NCBI GenBank assembly: GCA_035235625.1
Contig: CP141141.1
Coordinates: forward strand, 25,045,968 to 25,109,967
Direction: 5' to 3'
Origin: Saururus chinensis
Taxonomy: Eukaryota; Streptophyta; Magnoliopsida; Piperales; Saururaceae
DNA length: 64,000 nt
Shown here: positions 23,966 to 36,570 of the stretch, in pieces
Layout of the letters: each line of letters opens with the position of its first letter
Position numbering within the stretch: the stretch's first letter is position 1
Made by a program: the position numbers and the translations under genes
The notes under the pieces: generated by a model
What the model was told of the DNA's origin: nothing
What the model saw: the letters and a program-made list of their open reading frames with translations, nothing else
Database searches by the model: none

Positions 23966-26290
23966 TTATTTTTTAATTGTAACGGATGTATAATCTCTAT
24001 GTAATGACATATATCACATACAATCTTTGTCCTAAATTAATGCTCCAATTGCTTGTTTAAAATGAACTAATTTTAATTCATTTTAAAAAATCTAATCGAG
24101 CAATTAATATAGGACTGATGGAATATGATATATATTTTTAAAAAGTAAAAATATTAAAATACTAATTGTATTACTATATAAAGCAAGATGACTAATAATA
24201 GACTTTTTATTTTCAAACTATTTTATACTTAATTTTTGTTTGACTGATGTTTTATATCCTTCTGCCTTTTAATATAAATTTCAATTGGTACATGATTTAA
24301 TGTATTGTAGTAACACTATTTACTTAGATTCTTTTAGATAATTGCAACATGTTAGCCTAATATTTATTGCTGATATGATGTGGGTCTTACTTTTTACATT
24401 ATTTTGCTTTTAACTTTGTAAGGTTATATTTAGCATTCCTAAATTTGGATTCGTGCATTCTCAGTACCGTTGAAAACCTTATAATAAGCTCTATCAAATG
24501 AGATCATATATCACTATATTTTTTCAAATTTGTTTGTAGGTCACAATCTGACAGCGCACTTCTAAATAATAATTTTTTAAAATTTTCCTTTTATTACATG
24601 TTTATACTTGTAAATTTTTTACACCATTTAAAAGTTCACAACAAGATCTATCAAATGAGATATGTTGCTAAACAATTCCTAAATATGAATAGTGCAACCA
24701 TCGGTAAGTCTTTTGATACCATTCTCTCCAGTGACCTATGACCTAATATTTAGCCAATGAGATTTTGACTTGGAGCTACCTCTAGGAATATATTTTGGTT
24801 AGTATAGAGCTTATAATTATATATGTGTGTATAATTTATTAACATTATGATCTTAAAAGCAAGTATAGTAACTTTCGCATGAAAGGGAGACTTTTGTTCA
24901 ATACATACTTTATTTTTAATTTATATTTACATGTGTAATGTGTGTGCATTCTTGCTAGTATATATATAGATCCATGAACAAATCACAAGTATAATAGAAA
25001 TAAAATAAAATAACATATACACATCTCTAATATATTAATTTTTATCTTATATCACATTAACATACCTAAGAACTCTTCTAAATTTGAAATAAATGGAAGA
25101 GATGACCTACCCCAAAACAAGATTTATATATAAAGAAGAGATAACATTAGGTATACAATTGCTGCCCTATTTCCTTTCTAATTTATTTCATATTGCCCAA
25201 AGAGTATATTCAATTATTTAGAATTAGAAGCAAAGAATTCTTTTCAGCAATGATGTTGGAAACCTGAAGTAAAACAAGTTTATTAAATCTCTTACAGAGG
25301 TAAAATACTTAGCAGCTAGGGACTGAGAATCCAAAGCAATTGCAAAAAGAAAACTGTGAGTTTAATACCCTTCAAACTATGAGGGTCATCATAGTTCCTC
25401 TTTCCAAAAACACCAGTGTATAAAGGACTATAAATTGTAGCCTATTTTCACATAAAATAATTTAGTACTATGAAAAAAATGAAACCATCCCATCACACAA
25501 TTGATCTTTTAACGTGAAAACCCTAACACGAGAAACAACCACATGGCCTCTCCACTGCTTAAAACCAATGCAGTAGGAATTAAGCATTCACAACGATTCA
25601 ATTGAGATACCAACCTAACTCATTAAAGTTCTAGCTTTAGTTGTCTTAACCACCAAAGTCCTTCTTAATGCTTACGAATTTGATTTGTTTGTCTTTTATT
25701 TCTTCAACATGTATGTGATGTGGTTTGTATTTTTCACATAACTCAATTTAATTCATAAAAGGCTTATGAATCAAATACTTTCATGTCCTCTTAATTTCAT
25801 TCAACAATTCCGAAAAATATATGAAAGAATTTGTAATAGAATCACTCTATATCATCTCAATGAAAACCCTTCTTTCTCTCTCAATTTCTTTAGTTTTAGA
25901 TCCTTATTTAGTGTGTTAAGTTGGATTAAGTCTTGTGTTTTTAATAGAAAACAAAATGCTCTCAGAATGATCTATTTCAAGTAACTCCTGAACATATCAA
26001 TCAATCACTCTCTGTACTATTCAAAAAACCTAGCAACTGATCAACCATTTCAACAATGCGATAGATCGTTCACTTTTCTAAACTTTGACAAAACTATAAC
26101 CGATTTATCTTTCCAATGGACAATCCATAGTTCAATGTTATGAAAAAATCTCAAATCTCAATCAAGACCGATTCATTGCTAGTTCAAGGACGATTGATTG
26201 CTTAACAATTTTGTAATTTTAGTCATTTTTCTTCCATTCTTTTTCTAATATCACATATGATATAAATAATGAAAATTTATGTTTGTGATA
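23966..26290. other. AT-rich sequence, no feature recognised
   Basis: No supported gene, RNA or terminal repeats. Two weakly similar blocks (AAGCTCTATCAAATGAGATC at about 24489 and AAGATCTATCAAATGAGATA at about 24641) hint at an old tandem duplication of about 150 bp. The short frame at 25766-25984 is not convincing. Confidence 0.6.
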
Positions 26291-28490
26291 GTGTGGGTCA
26301 TGACGCAGCTCCCTAGATATATGTCAAAAAATATAGCATAATAATTTTTCCAATAAATACAAATAATTTAGAATCCCATGGTATTGCGGCTATGAGTTTG
26401 AGGCACATGATCACTGAGCAACGAAGAGCCATCTGCTTTCAACTTTTATCATCCTTGTGTAAACCTATGCTACAAAATATGAACGATCACGAACTGCATG
26501 TGAGCCAAAGCTCGGTATGCTTGCTTAATACTACACTAGATCATAATAAAAATACAACCTACATGCATCATAAGCATGCTCATACAAATACATGTGTCAT
26601 ACCACATGGATGCAATTCTTTTCAAAATCATGATTTATGTGATCATACAATATACCATGAAATGATGTGCTATGATTTGTATACATATCATGTCATTCAA
26701 CCAAGTAAACCATATGCATCACAAATCAAATATATCCGTTTTAGAAATTGCTTGAATTATCCAATTTATTTTTACCATATAGAATAGATGTAACCACCAT
26801 GAAATCTAACGTGGCTCCTCTATGTCATAATTAGAGCAACTGAAATGTAAACAGGAGGCATTCATCCTAAAGAATATTTAATAAATTGCATACCATGATT
26901 TATAAAAATATAAAAATTCGTCTTCCATGTCATTCGAACACCTTTCACCAAAGGGGATGCTTCCCGGATTGCCTGTTTTGCAACCGACACCGATCCTAAT
27001 GGCATTACATACCACACAACCAAAAAGTCCTTGGGAGCCCACTTGGAATATTTCAATAAGTTTTTGGTTGTGCGCTCAGCACAAAAAACATTCAATTTTC
27101 TTATCTTCTTACCCATCCTAGGTAATACCTTCCCGCCCGGGGTGTAAGAACGATGGAAACATCAATAATCAATTCATTCCATCAATATCAAAGGTTTCCA
27201 GGTTCTTAAGGTTTGAGGTGTCGGCTATTATCCCTTAAATTTCCCCTTGTTAACTTATATATGCCTTTTGGTAACCCCATACTCAACCTAGGCATACATA
27301 CACAAATCAATAAATATTATGAGATCACCTTGATCAGCATGCACATCAATATTTGAATCCCATTTATACCCTTAAGTAAAGCAATTCATAATATCATACA
27401 AATGACCTTTTTACCCCTATCCACCCCTTGTGCACCACATGAGTTAACAAGGTATCATATTACACATGAAATTCCCTACCCAACATGGGTATAGAGTCAT
27501 TTGATTCCATGATTATGAGCATTCAAAACATTTAAGAATGGACAATTTCAAACTTTGGTCAAACCGTGTAATCGTCATAGGCACTTACCTGTTTAAGTCT
27601 TATATAAGGTAAAAGCCTAATTCCTTATTGTTTTAATTTAAAATTTTAGGGGGAAATATCCAAACATGTCCGATTGACTTGAAAATATGACCACATTAAG
27701 TTTTAGGTTTATAGTCCAAAATTAAATCTAGGGTCAAATCTTGTCATTAAAATTATTTTTCCTGATTTATGGAAATTGTTGCACAGTGTAGAATTTCCAG
27801 AGCAATTAAGACTCCTAAGATCATATCTAGATTAATTTGAATGCAAACAGCCTTAGGGTTTTTGCACTTGAACCAGGACTCAAACAAAATGGTCTCCAAA
27901 AATTTTGAGGATAGTCTGACACCTTTGGTCCTTGAGAATCATATAGAACTCCTAAATATAGAAATTGCATTTTTAGACCTTTTTCAATTCTAGAAAATGT
28001 AATAAATAGTCGGTTATAAGAAAAATCCAAAAATTTCTTACATGAATATAGATTCTTTCTGGAATCTCTGATCTTAGGGTCATTCTATGGAGTTTCATCC
28101 TAAAACATAAGTCAGAATTTGGGTTATTGGGAATAGGTAAAAAACTAGTTTTGAAATTAAACAATTGGTTTATCAATGAAAACGTTGTTAAACTGCCTGA
28201 AATGTTATCCAAAGGGAGTTTAGGATGTTCTGAATGTCTATAAAAATTTCATATGAAATTGAGCACCAGAATGTGCCGAAACAATTCGGTCTTTTGGGGT
28301 ACACAGTGAAATTTGAGAGTAAAAATGATAAGTATAATTTATGTGTTATTTTACCCTTAATTATTCTATTTTATAGTCTCATTTAAGTGTTAATATAGGT
28401 TAAATTATTAGATATTAAATTTAATTAGGTTAGAAAAAGCTTTCATGGTGTTTTGAATTAAATTGGCTTATTTTGCAGATTCTTCATTGG

Positions 28491-28590
28491 CGATCGAACG
28501 GCCTCACTAACCGATCGATCGGTTACACGTGATTTTGAAGAAAATTCAGTTCAAGCGTTCGAACGGGCTTGCAGGCGATCGATCGGCATA
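28491..28590 (+). promoter_or_regulatory. Palindromic module in C1
   Basis: CGATCGAACGG (28491), CGATCGATCGG (28512), GCGTTCGAACGGG (28554-28566) and GCAGGCGATCGATCGG (28571-28586) are followed by CATAACGCGCAG. It lies 70-170 bp upstream of the TATA box, the usual enhancer place in an LTR. The same words occur in family B LTRs. Confidence 0.6.
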
Positions 28591-28660
28591 ACGCGCAGAT
28601 TCCTTATTTCACCCAATTTTGAGTTCTTTTTCATATACAACTCTTTCTTACGGATCTAAT

Positions 28661-28674
28661 GCCTATATAAAGAC
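28661..28674 (+). promoter_or_regulatory. TATA box of C1
   Basis: GCCTATATAAAGAC, identical at about 61232 in C2, is followed within 100 bp by a purine-rich leader (GAAGAAGGAAGAAGAAG). Conserved in both copies. Confidence 0.65.
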
Positions 28675-30300
28675 TTATTTGGCACGAAATTGAAGAGAAC
28701 AAGTAGATTTTCTGAAGAGAAGAAGGAAGAAGAAGATGGAGAAGAAGCCAAAGCTTTCAATGGAGATTGAAGTGTTTTCTTCTACCATGGAAGGCTAAAC
28801 TATTCTTTTACTTAGGAGTTGATGAAGCTATAGATAAGTTTCAATTTCTTTTCTTTTTAATTTAGATCTCAGTTGTGAATTATGACAATTGTATGATAAG
28901 GATTTCCTTTTTAATGGAAGAGCTTTTAATGTTTATTCAATTCTATGTTGATTTATTGTCTTATAGATGATAGATTGATGTGGTTTTGATATTTGCATCA
29001 ATTCTAATTTCTGTGATTTAGATGAGATGGTCATACAATAGTTTTAATGTTCAGATAATTAAGGACTTGGATGAGTTATACTAAGATTAGACAGGTCATG
29101 CCTATAGCTATTTAGTGTAGATGATTCGTGCTATTGTCGAAGATAGTTCATGCCATGGAAATTAATTAATGATTCTTTCTGAAGTAATTCTAGCTTGTAG
29201 CTGAGAATACTTGTTCATATTCACACTAGATTTAGATTAAAAGTTAAGGAATTGTTATGGTTCTATAGTGGATTCGATTTCCTAAGTAAAATCTATCACA
29301 TTAATCTCTTGTTTTTAAACTAGTTGTTTTCTTTTCCTTTACTTAATTTAAGTTTAATTTGTTTTAGTTTTTAATCAGCAAATTCTTCTTTATATTTAGT
29401 AATTATTCATCCGTCCCTGAGGTTCGACAACCCTTAAATACTCATCTTAGTATAATTACCTTGTACACTTGCAAAGGGTTTAATTATAAACGATCAAAAA
29501 ACCCTACTTTTAAAACAAGCAGAACCTATATCTAATGATTAAGTTCATTAATAAATCTTTGAAAAACTCTAATCAAAAACATGAGACATACTATAATATT
29601 CATGCTTGCATTCTATCACATGCTTAAGACAAAATCATATACTAAAACATCAAAATTCATAAGAACAAAATAGTCATGGAATCATACTCCAATCATCAAT
29701 CACACAATATGAATCACTCATAAACATGCACAGAACACTGTATTTTATCAGGATCTAAAGTAGAAGAGATAGCTCCTACCTCTTCCACAAGAAAAGACTC
29801 ATCTCCACATGTCAAGCCTCCTTGTTTAGCTTTGGGTGAAGGTCCCCCTTCTTTTCCAAGTTCCCATGTAGTCTCCAATGGCTTCCAAGCTTCAAAACTC
29901 CAAGGATAGGTAAAGGAGAGGGGGAGAGGGGGGAAAACCAAGAGGGAAGAGAAAGAGGGAGTAGAGGGTGGAGGTCCTTCTAGGAGAGGTTCCTACTTTG
30001 TCTAGGATTTCCCCTATATGACATTCCCAAATCACATCTCTATTCAGATTTCTTGATTGGAGTTTATCTATCCATTTATGAAAGATTTCAGCCATTTGGG
30101 AAGCTTGGTGCCAAAAAAAACAAGTTGGGCAGTCACCAGGGCACTTGCCAAAGCCCATCGAAGGCCTAACAGCCTCACTTGTCCGACTAGTTTTGTTCGT
30201 TCCAATTTTAAGCTAAGGTCTTGTCGTAGTTTCATTAAACAGCACACCCTTAGCCCCTACCCTTCTAGTTAGGGCTTGCCGGGCATTTTATAAGAGAATC

Positions 30301-32073
30301 TCATCCACCCACATTTTCACCCGCGTACTCGGGTCTCTCGAGCCAAGTCATTTAGATGGGTCCTATACGATCTATAAGTTTTATTGTTTTTTGATTAGTG
30401 TAAAGTTACTTTTTCAGTATGATTTGATTATTGTGTGATGGTTTAGTTTAATTATGAATTTTTTTTTCTTGGGTTTATTTTGATTTTCAGTTAAAAAACA
30501 TGAGTGTCTGTCTTAATAAACCAAGTGTAACACTAATTGGTGTCTTTTTTTTGCCATGTAATTCCTTATTTAAAGAAGTTGGCCCCACTCAAGGACCCAT
30601 GTCCATCTCGGGTGACATTGCAACTTCTTGCACCTCCGACCCTCACTTTAACATTTTAAATGGGCTTGGGCCTTGTTAAATTCATTTGAGTCTGTGTCAC
30701 TTAAGTGGGTTCACTTATTCCTTTGTTGGTCCTAATCCCAGTAACTTACCCTAGCTATAAATAGAAACCTTAGCCTCTTTTCATTTGGAGTAGGCTGAGA
30801 TTGGGAGGCTTTTGAGAGGTCTACCCCCATCTCAAGAAGAAAATTTTTAGTCCCAAGGTAAATCTCTCTAATCCTTCCACATTTCCTTTGATTTTTACTC
30901 TAAAATCCCATGTTCTGTTAATCTCAAATGGGATTTTAGGTTTTCTTCTTATCAAGTTCATTCTTTTACCCATGTTTTGAAATCGTAGATTTGAAGTTAT
31001 TACTTCTACTCTTGTGATTTTTGTTTTGGACACAAGAGGGTGTTAAATCTATTATCTATTAGTGGTTTTGAGTCTCTTTTTTGCCAAAAGATTGGATTTT
31101 TTCTTAGGCTAAGGTAACCTAATTTGTTGGGTAGGGTTTCCTTGAGCTTTGGAGGAGAATCAAGGGCCTACAACCTTTTCTGCGATAAGGGGTTTTTATT
31201 TGATGAGGTTTTACTTACATTAACACCATGTGTTGTGGGTGAAATCATGTTCTTGAAGCATACGGATAGGTGAATTCGAATCTTCTTAAATGGATGATTT
31301 AATGTTGTTTTTATATGAATAAGCATGAAAAATGTTTGAACTATTATTTCTTAGACTTAGTTAATGTTTATATGAAGTTTCATGATGTTTTGGAATTTTT
31401 ATCGATTTTTGGAATGATTTCGATTCGGTTTCAAGCACAAAGAAAAAGAATATTCTATTTTCGGCTTGACTGATCGATCGCCTTGTTTTGCTGAACAATC
31501 CGATTGATTGGCCAAATGGTGGAATGGGGTTTCTTCATTCCCGATCAATTGCCCTAATGGGCCGATCGATTGGCTATACTTATTATGGTAACATGTTTAA
31601 TTTTAAGTTTGATTTTGGTGATTTCTTCATGAATAATCATGTCACCTGTAGAATATGACCATGTCAAAGTATGACTGCTTACACATACTACATTAATTAT
31701 GTAGGAACCATGTTCAATGTGTTTTAGTTTACTTCTCAACATGACCATGCATGTTTATGCTTAGTATGATATCATGTTTATCTTTAAGCTGGATTTTGAT
31801 CATTTCTTCATGTCTATTGTAGGACTCCAATAGATTATGACCATGATTATCTATGAATTCATGAACACATGCTATATTAATTATGTATTAACCATGTTCC
31901 AATTATTTTAGCTTATTTATGAACATAACCATGTATGTTTATGCTTACTTATGCATACATGATTTTATTTGCCACATATGGACCATGTCTCATGTGTAAT
32001 AAGACTTATTAGGGTATGATTACTTATGCTTGTATGCACTTAGCATTGATCACGTATGTGTCATCATGAAAAT
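30301..32073 (+). mobile_element. Family B LTR arm, copy B3 (left part)
   Basis: A TATA box TATAAATAG (30756-30764) is followed about 700 bp later by the palindromic module (31467-31573), the same layout as B1 and B2 but on the plus strand. The arm stops at 32073, where B2 is inserted, and resumes at 38647. A tandem pair of about 182 bp spans roughly 31588-31952, with repeated CATGTTTA, GATTTCTTCATG, ATTAATTATGTA and ACCATGTTC words. The left border is not clear, and 30301 is only the limit of my comparison. Confidence 0.5.
31467..31573 (+). promoter_or_regulatory. Palindromic module in B3
   Basis: TGATCGATCGCC, CCGATTGATTGGCC, CCCGATCAATTGCC and CCGATCGATTGGC occur within about 110 bp of AT-rich sequence, as two spaced pairs. 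They are variants of the words in C1. Confidence 0.5.
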
Positions 32074-33329
32074 TGTCACACCCTGGCAAACGCCACCCCC
32101 AAGATGAACCCGGTCGAAGGAAGAATTGGCATGTGGAACGACAAGGTGGAGTTGAATTGTAGAAGATTTAACCCATCTTTGGGTAGAACACACCACGAAG
32201 TTGTGCATGTATACTTTGTATAAAAGCAAAATGAGTAAAGAAAGGTCTACTAATTAAAACATTAGTTCACTCATACCCACATACTAGTCATAAAGAAGCC
32301 CACACATGGCTAAAATAAGTTTCTAAGCTAACAATAGATATATAAAGTCTAAGCCAACAATGGCTATCAAGAGTCTGAAGTAGAGTCAAATGCATATATC
32401 TCAACTAGACATTGTATCAAAGCAATATATAAACCCAACATCTATATGAATCTCCTCTCAATAATCAGTGCCATCCACATGCTCAACATAGAGCCCATCC
32501 AAACAACCTCCATGGCACGACGTGCAACCCCAAAACAAAACACAAAACAAAGAGGGGTGAGCCAAAGCTCAACAAGGGTTTTAATACTGAAAGTAAACTC
32601 ATCATCATATCATAATTTACATTCCATAAGCATCTACTCATGCCACACACATGTTATGCTATCTATAATATATGCCATCAACACAAAGTCATGTTACTTG
32701 CATATCATGCTATATATAACATATTTCATCAACATATAATTATGCCACCTTCATATCATGCTATAACCCTCATTCCATAAGCACATAATGTGTCACCTAT
32801 GCATCATGGGTTCAAATATAGTTCATAACACATACACCTCATGTGTAAACGTATATAACTCATTATCATAATCACACCCTACATGAGTCATTCTCAATAT
32901 AACCTCATACATAATCAATTCTCAATAAAAAAGCATTCCCCCTGCAACATCAAGTACATCAACTACATTGTTGTGAATGTCTTAGGGGCTACCACTCGGG
33001 CCACGTATTAGAGTAATTAGGTTTTTTATGTAATAAGGGTATTTAGGTAATTTAGTTAATTAGATAATTAGTGTTTTATTTTAATTATATTATTGGGCCT
33101 TAGGTGCATGTGAGTGAGCCCATGTAGTTCTTTTATTTAAATGTAAGGGTTGCGCCCTAATTGAGTTTATGGAATGATTAATTATTGTCTTGTCTTCTCT
33201 CCTTTCTTCTGTGCTTCTCCCCTTTCTACCGGCGGCCATGCCGCTTCCTCTCCCATTTCCCGGCCTCCCTGAGCCGCTCCCATTACCTAGGCCATCTGCC
33301 ACACCGTTGTAGAAAACCATCCACAACAT

Positions 33330-33340
33330 TGGTATCAGAG
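33330..33340 (+). promoter_or_regulatory. Primer-binding site of D1
   Basis: TGGTATCAGAG, one base after the LTR, is an exact match to the start of the plant initiator-Met tRNA site. Confidence 0.9.
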
Positions 33341-33792
33341 TCGTTGATTCCTGGAATCATTGTCTAGAGGAGGTACGCGCAGAGCTCGAGGATTTGAGGC
33401 GGCTTGTAATGGCCATGGAGGCATCCAAGCCAGCCAAGGTGCAGCCCCAGGCTGCCCCACCTCCTCCACTGTCAGCTGATCCTCCACCATAGTTGCCCAA
33501 TGTTCAACCAGCCAAGGAGCCGCCCTAGGACGCCCCACCTCCTCCATTGCCATCTAATCGTCCACCACCATTCCCAGATCTCCTACCAATGGAAAAGTGC
33601 CAGCCCAACGACATCGGATTTGTCACCCTCGACTGCCCTTCCCTCGCTGACCCCCAATTCCACCTATGGCCGACTTTCTCCGTGGCTGCATTCCATCTCC
33701 GTGCCACCACAATGTTGCCAGAGCAGCATCTGTAGTAGAAGCTCGCTGGGAAGGCATGGGCTGGATCCAGAAAGAAGCAAGGATCGGAGAGC

Positions 33793-34188
33793 TTGTTGGA
33801 ACTGCGCAACATTCTGGAGGACTCTTCGGACGACTCTGGCTCCGGCGTCTGCGATGAGGAGACGAGGAGGAAGATGGAGGCCTTCGAGGAGCTCCAAGGA
33901 GAGAAGAAGAAGCAGGCGACAATGGATGTGCGAAGGCTCGCCACAACCGATTTCAATGTCCGGGAGATGTTGGCGATGCTCGGAGTGATCTTGAGACTCG
34001 TCAGGATGCTGGACAGGGTGGAAGATTCTGACCTCCCAGCATTGTTGGACATGGTGGAAGATTCTGGCCTCCTAGCATTCAAAATGGCTGAAATGGCCGC
34101 CATGGCTACCTCTCGGTGGCCCATCATCCTCCAGCGGCAGAAGACGTTCAGGGACCGGCTCCTCTTGTGCCGAATGGGAGCCGCCTAG
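33793..34188 (+). other. 131-codon open frame inside D1, unrecognised
   Basis: Reads MLELRNILEDSSDDSGSG, then a charged helix-like run EETRRKMEAFEELQGEKKKQ, then REMLAMLGVILRLVRMLDRV. It is the most protein-like of the D1 frames. It begins with an acidic-serine patch and continues amphipathic, and could form a coiled coil. I know no family for it. It may be gag-like or captured from a host gene. Two copies of GGTGGAAGATTCTG (34018 and 34051) show a 33-bp internal repeat. Confidence 0.3.
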
Positions 34189-36340
34189 TCTTCCACAAGC
34201 AAGGCCGAGTCCTTCGCTACCGATTTCATGCCCATCGTCCTCGCCGATCTTCTGCACTGTCTGAGACTGGAGGCCCAGAAAATGGCTGCCTATATTTGTG
34301 TTCCGCCTTTCGCCAGAGCCCAGGCCGTCAGCAAGCCTGTCACTTGCTTCTCCTCCTTCCGCGCATCACCTTGTTCCTCTGTCAAAAACAGGGGATCAAA
34401 GGTCAAACCTCCAAAATATGGGCCTTTCTAGCAATCACCTCCTCGCCTGCACCCCGGCCACCTTCTCCGCCATTGTCGGATCACTCCCCTTCCGGGACAA
34501 CACTAGAGCACTGCCTTTTCTTTGGTCTACCACTTCAACCCGACGATGCTGGCCCTCAACTGGCAGATGGCTGAGCTAGAGGGCATCGTGACTGTTTGTC
34601 ATCTACGGCTAGGCTATGTGGGCGAAGGTGATAGTCACCGGGGTTCCTCTAGTGGACACCATGGAAGGAGATACTAGGGGTGTCGCCAGCTGAGAACGGC
34701 AGGAAACAGTTTGAACCAAATCTTCTGGGCTTGAGCCATACTCCTCCTCTTGAGACACGCTCCCCTCCGTGACCATCTAAAGGTTGGGAGGGTGAGCAGC
34801 AGTAGCGCAGGGCTTCTTTGTGGTAGCGGTCGCCTTTGGCTTGGTTGTCGGGGCAGCAGCGTCGACCACCTGGGTATCTCCAGTTGACGCCATGGCAGGA
34901 GCTCAGAGCTGCGAACCAAGAGGCAGAGCTTGACCCGGATCTTCTAGGAGTTGGCCTTGGTGGATCGGGATTTTCTTTCCTGTGTGGTTCGCTTTTCATT
35001 GGCAGCTGGATTGCTTGCCATCCTGATTTCTGGCGATTCAGCAACAAAGGGGACTCCGATCCGGTCCCTGCCCAGGATTTCCGGGATTCAAATCCAGTAA
35101 CAACCGACATGAGACCCACCTTCCTTTTACCTTGGCAAAAATTTGGGCATGTATCCTTGTTTTCACAGGGATTCTACCAAAAATGAGTTATGCAAGAGAG
35201 GCCTTCTTTCATCCGTCTGCTAGACATTTATACAATGTGTCGGTGTTGAACTTTCATGTGGTAAGCGTGTGCCTTGGGCTTGGGCTTTGCCACAACTTGG
35301 CAGTCTATTTGGGTGGGCCTTTCGTAAGTCTATCCTACTCAGATCTATAAGCGGCTTCATGCATGGGCTGGGCCTTATGTGGGGTCTCGAATCTGGGTGG
35401 CCACATGGGTCCATTACGTCACCAATGTCCAAAGTTGTTGAACCGCTGATGCCTCTGCTGATTGCTGCATTCTGTGGGTAGACCTTGATGCCATCTGATA
35501 CCCTCTGTGGGCAGTCTTGGGGCGCTCTGTAGTCGTTGGGATGACTCCACTTGTTGGAGACCTGTGCGGACAGTCTACTTAATCAGGCATCCAACCAGTC
35601 GAGGCCGCTCCTTTGCTCTGCCCTTGGGTTCTGTTAACAGCACTCCTATCATGTTTGTGTTGCCTTCTGCGTGTTTGCTTTTGAGTAGTGACCCACTATC
35701 TCCATCATTCGGCGTGTCTCATCCACAGTTCCGGACTGGCTGTTCACAGTGCAGCTTTGGTTGCCCCGATGCCTGGAGCTTTAGGGCCACCTAGCACAAG
35801 CGAAGCGTGGTGGAATGTTGTGAACGTCCTAGGGGCTGTCAAGGGGTGCCACTGGAGCCACGTATTAGGGTAATTAGGGTTTTTTATGTAATAAAGGTAT
35901 TTAGGTAATTTGGTTAATTAGGTGATTAGTGCTTTATTTTAATTATGTTATTGTGCCTTAGGTGCCTGTTAGTGAGCCAATGTAGTTCTTCTATTTAAAT
36001 GTAAGGGTTGTGCCCTAATTGAGTTTATGGAATGATTAATTATTATCTTGTCTTCTCCCCTTTCTTCTGTGCTTCTCCCCTTTCTACTGGCGGCCATGCT
36101 GCTTCCTCTCGCATTTCCCGGCCTCCCTGCGCCGCTCCCATCACCTATGCCAGCTTCCACGCCATTGTGGAAAACCATCCACAACATACACATCATCCTA
36201 CATATCCATACAAATCATACCACAAACACATGTATAAAATAAGCTTCATTGTTCCTACACAACCTATGTCAATGAGCATTATCTCTCATACACATGCAAC
36301 AAATCAATGGTGAAGGTCTCATAATTGAGAAAACAATCAA

Positions 36341-36570
36341 CCCGCTCGCCTACGACAATCCCTAACAGGGAAGGTCCAAATTCCTATAAAAAAAACTAAA
36401 GCGTTTTGGGTAGGTTCCCTAACTGGGAAGGTACCCCCAGCTCACCAAGTACAATCTTTGGCGGGGAAGGTCCAAATTCCATGAAGGAAAACTAGAGCAA
36501 CCTCCTAGCCCAGGACTAACCTTATAAGGGAGAGTCTGAATTCCTTGAAAGGAAAACTAGAGCAGTGTGG
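36341..36570. repeat. Tandem ~75-bp foldback units in B2
   Basis: Three units contain AGGGAAGGTCCAAATTCC-like text followed by GGAAAACTAGAGCA. The equivalent place in B1 (2830-3080) shows AATTCCCAAAAGGGAAAGT and CTAGTTTCCGGATAGGAAAC. Each unit can pair with itself (TTCCCT/AGGGAA). Confidence 0.6.

Larger units (their letters stand above)
28326..29496 (+). mobile_element. Athila-type solo LTR, copy C1
   Basis: 1171 bp from TGATAAGT to AACGATCA, flanked by AAAAA on both sides (28321-28325, 29497-29501). It matches the C2 LTR (60634-62070) along most of its length, including CCTATATAAAGAC, TGGAAGGCTAAACT and GGGTTTAATTATAAACGATC. No primer-binding site or internal region follows, so it is a solo LTR. 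An all-A duplication is weak by itself, but the ends match C2 exactly. Confidence 0.85.
26291..30300 (-). mobile_element. Probable degenerate family B-like LTR, interrupted by C1
   Basis: The stretch GTGAGCCAAAGCTC (about 26500) resembles GTGAGCCAAAGCTCAACAAG in B2 (32559). The left end TCATGACGCAGCTCCC (about 26297) weakly resembles the B border, and a minus-strand CTTATAAAATGCC (about 30281-30293) could be the TATA box. The Athila-type LTR 28326-29496 splits it. Similarity is patchy and no target duplication was found, so the borders are guesses. Confidence 0.3.
32969..36186 (+). mobile_element. Element D1: short-LTR copia-type element without enzymes
   Basis: LTRs at 32969-33328 (360 bp) and 35816-36186 (371 bp) start TGTTGTGAA and end CCATCCACAACA. 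The primer-binding site TGGTATCAGAG begins at 33330, and a tract GAAGCGTGGTGGAA precedes the right LTR. Flanks are TACAT and TACAC, a duplication with one change. The 2.5-kb interior is GC-rich. Its first part encodes MEASKPAKVQPQAAPPPP-like text broken by stops, which could be a gag remnant. I see no protease, integrase or reverse transcriptase. Numerous overlapping frames on both strands at 33500-35870 reflect base composition. Some of this may be captured host DNA. Confidence 0.85.

Noticed and set aside
33500..34600. Many overlapping 60-200-codon frames on both strands as genes
   Set aside because: Their overlap in all frames tracks high GC content within the D1 interior. No family motif is visible in most of them.
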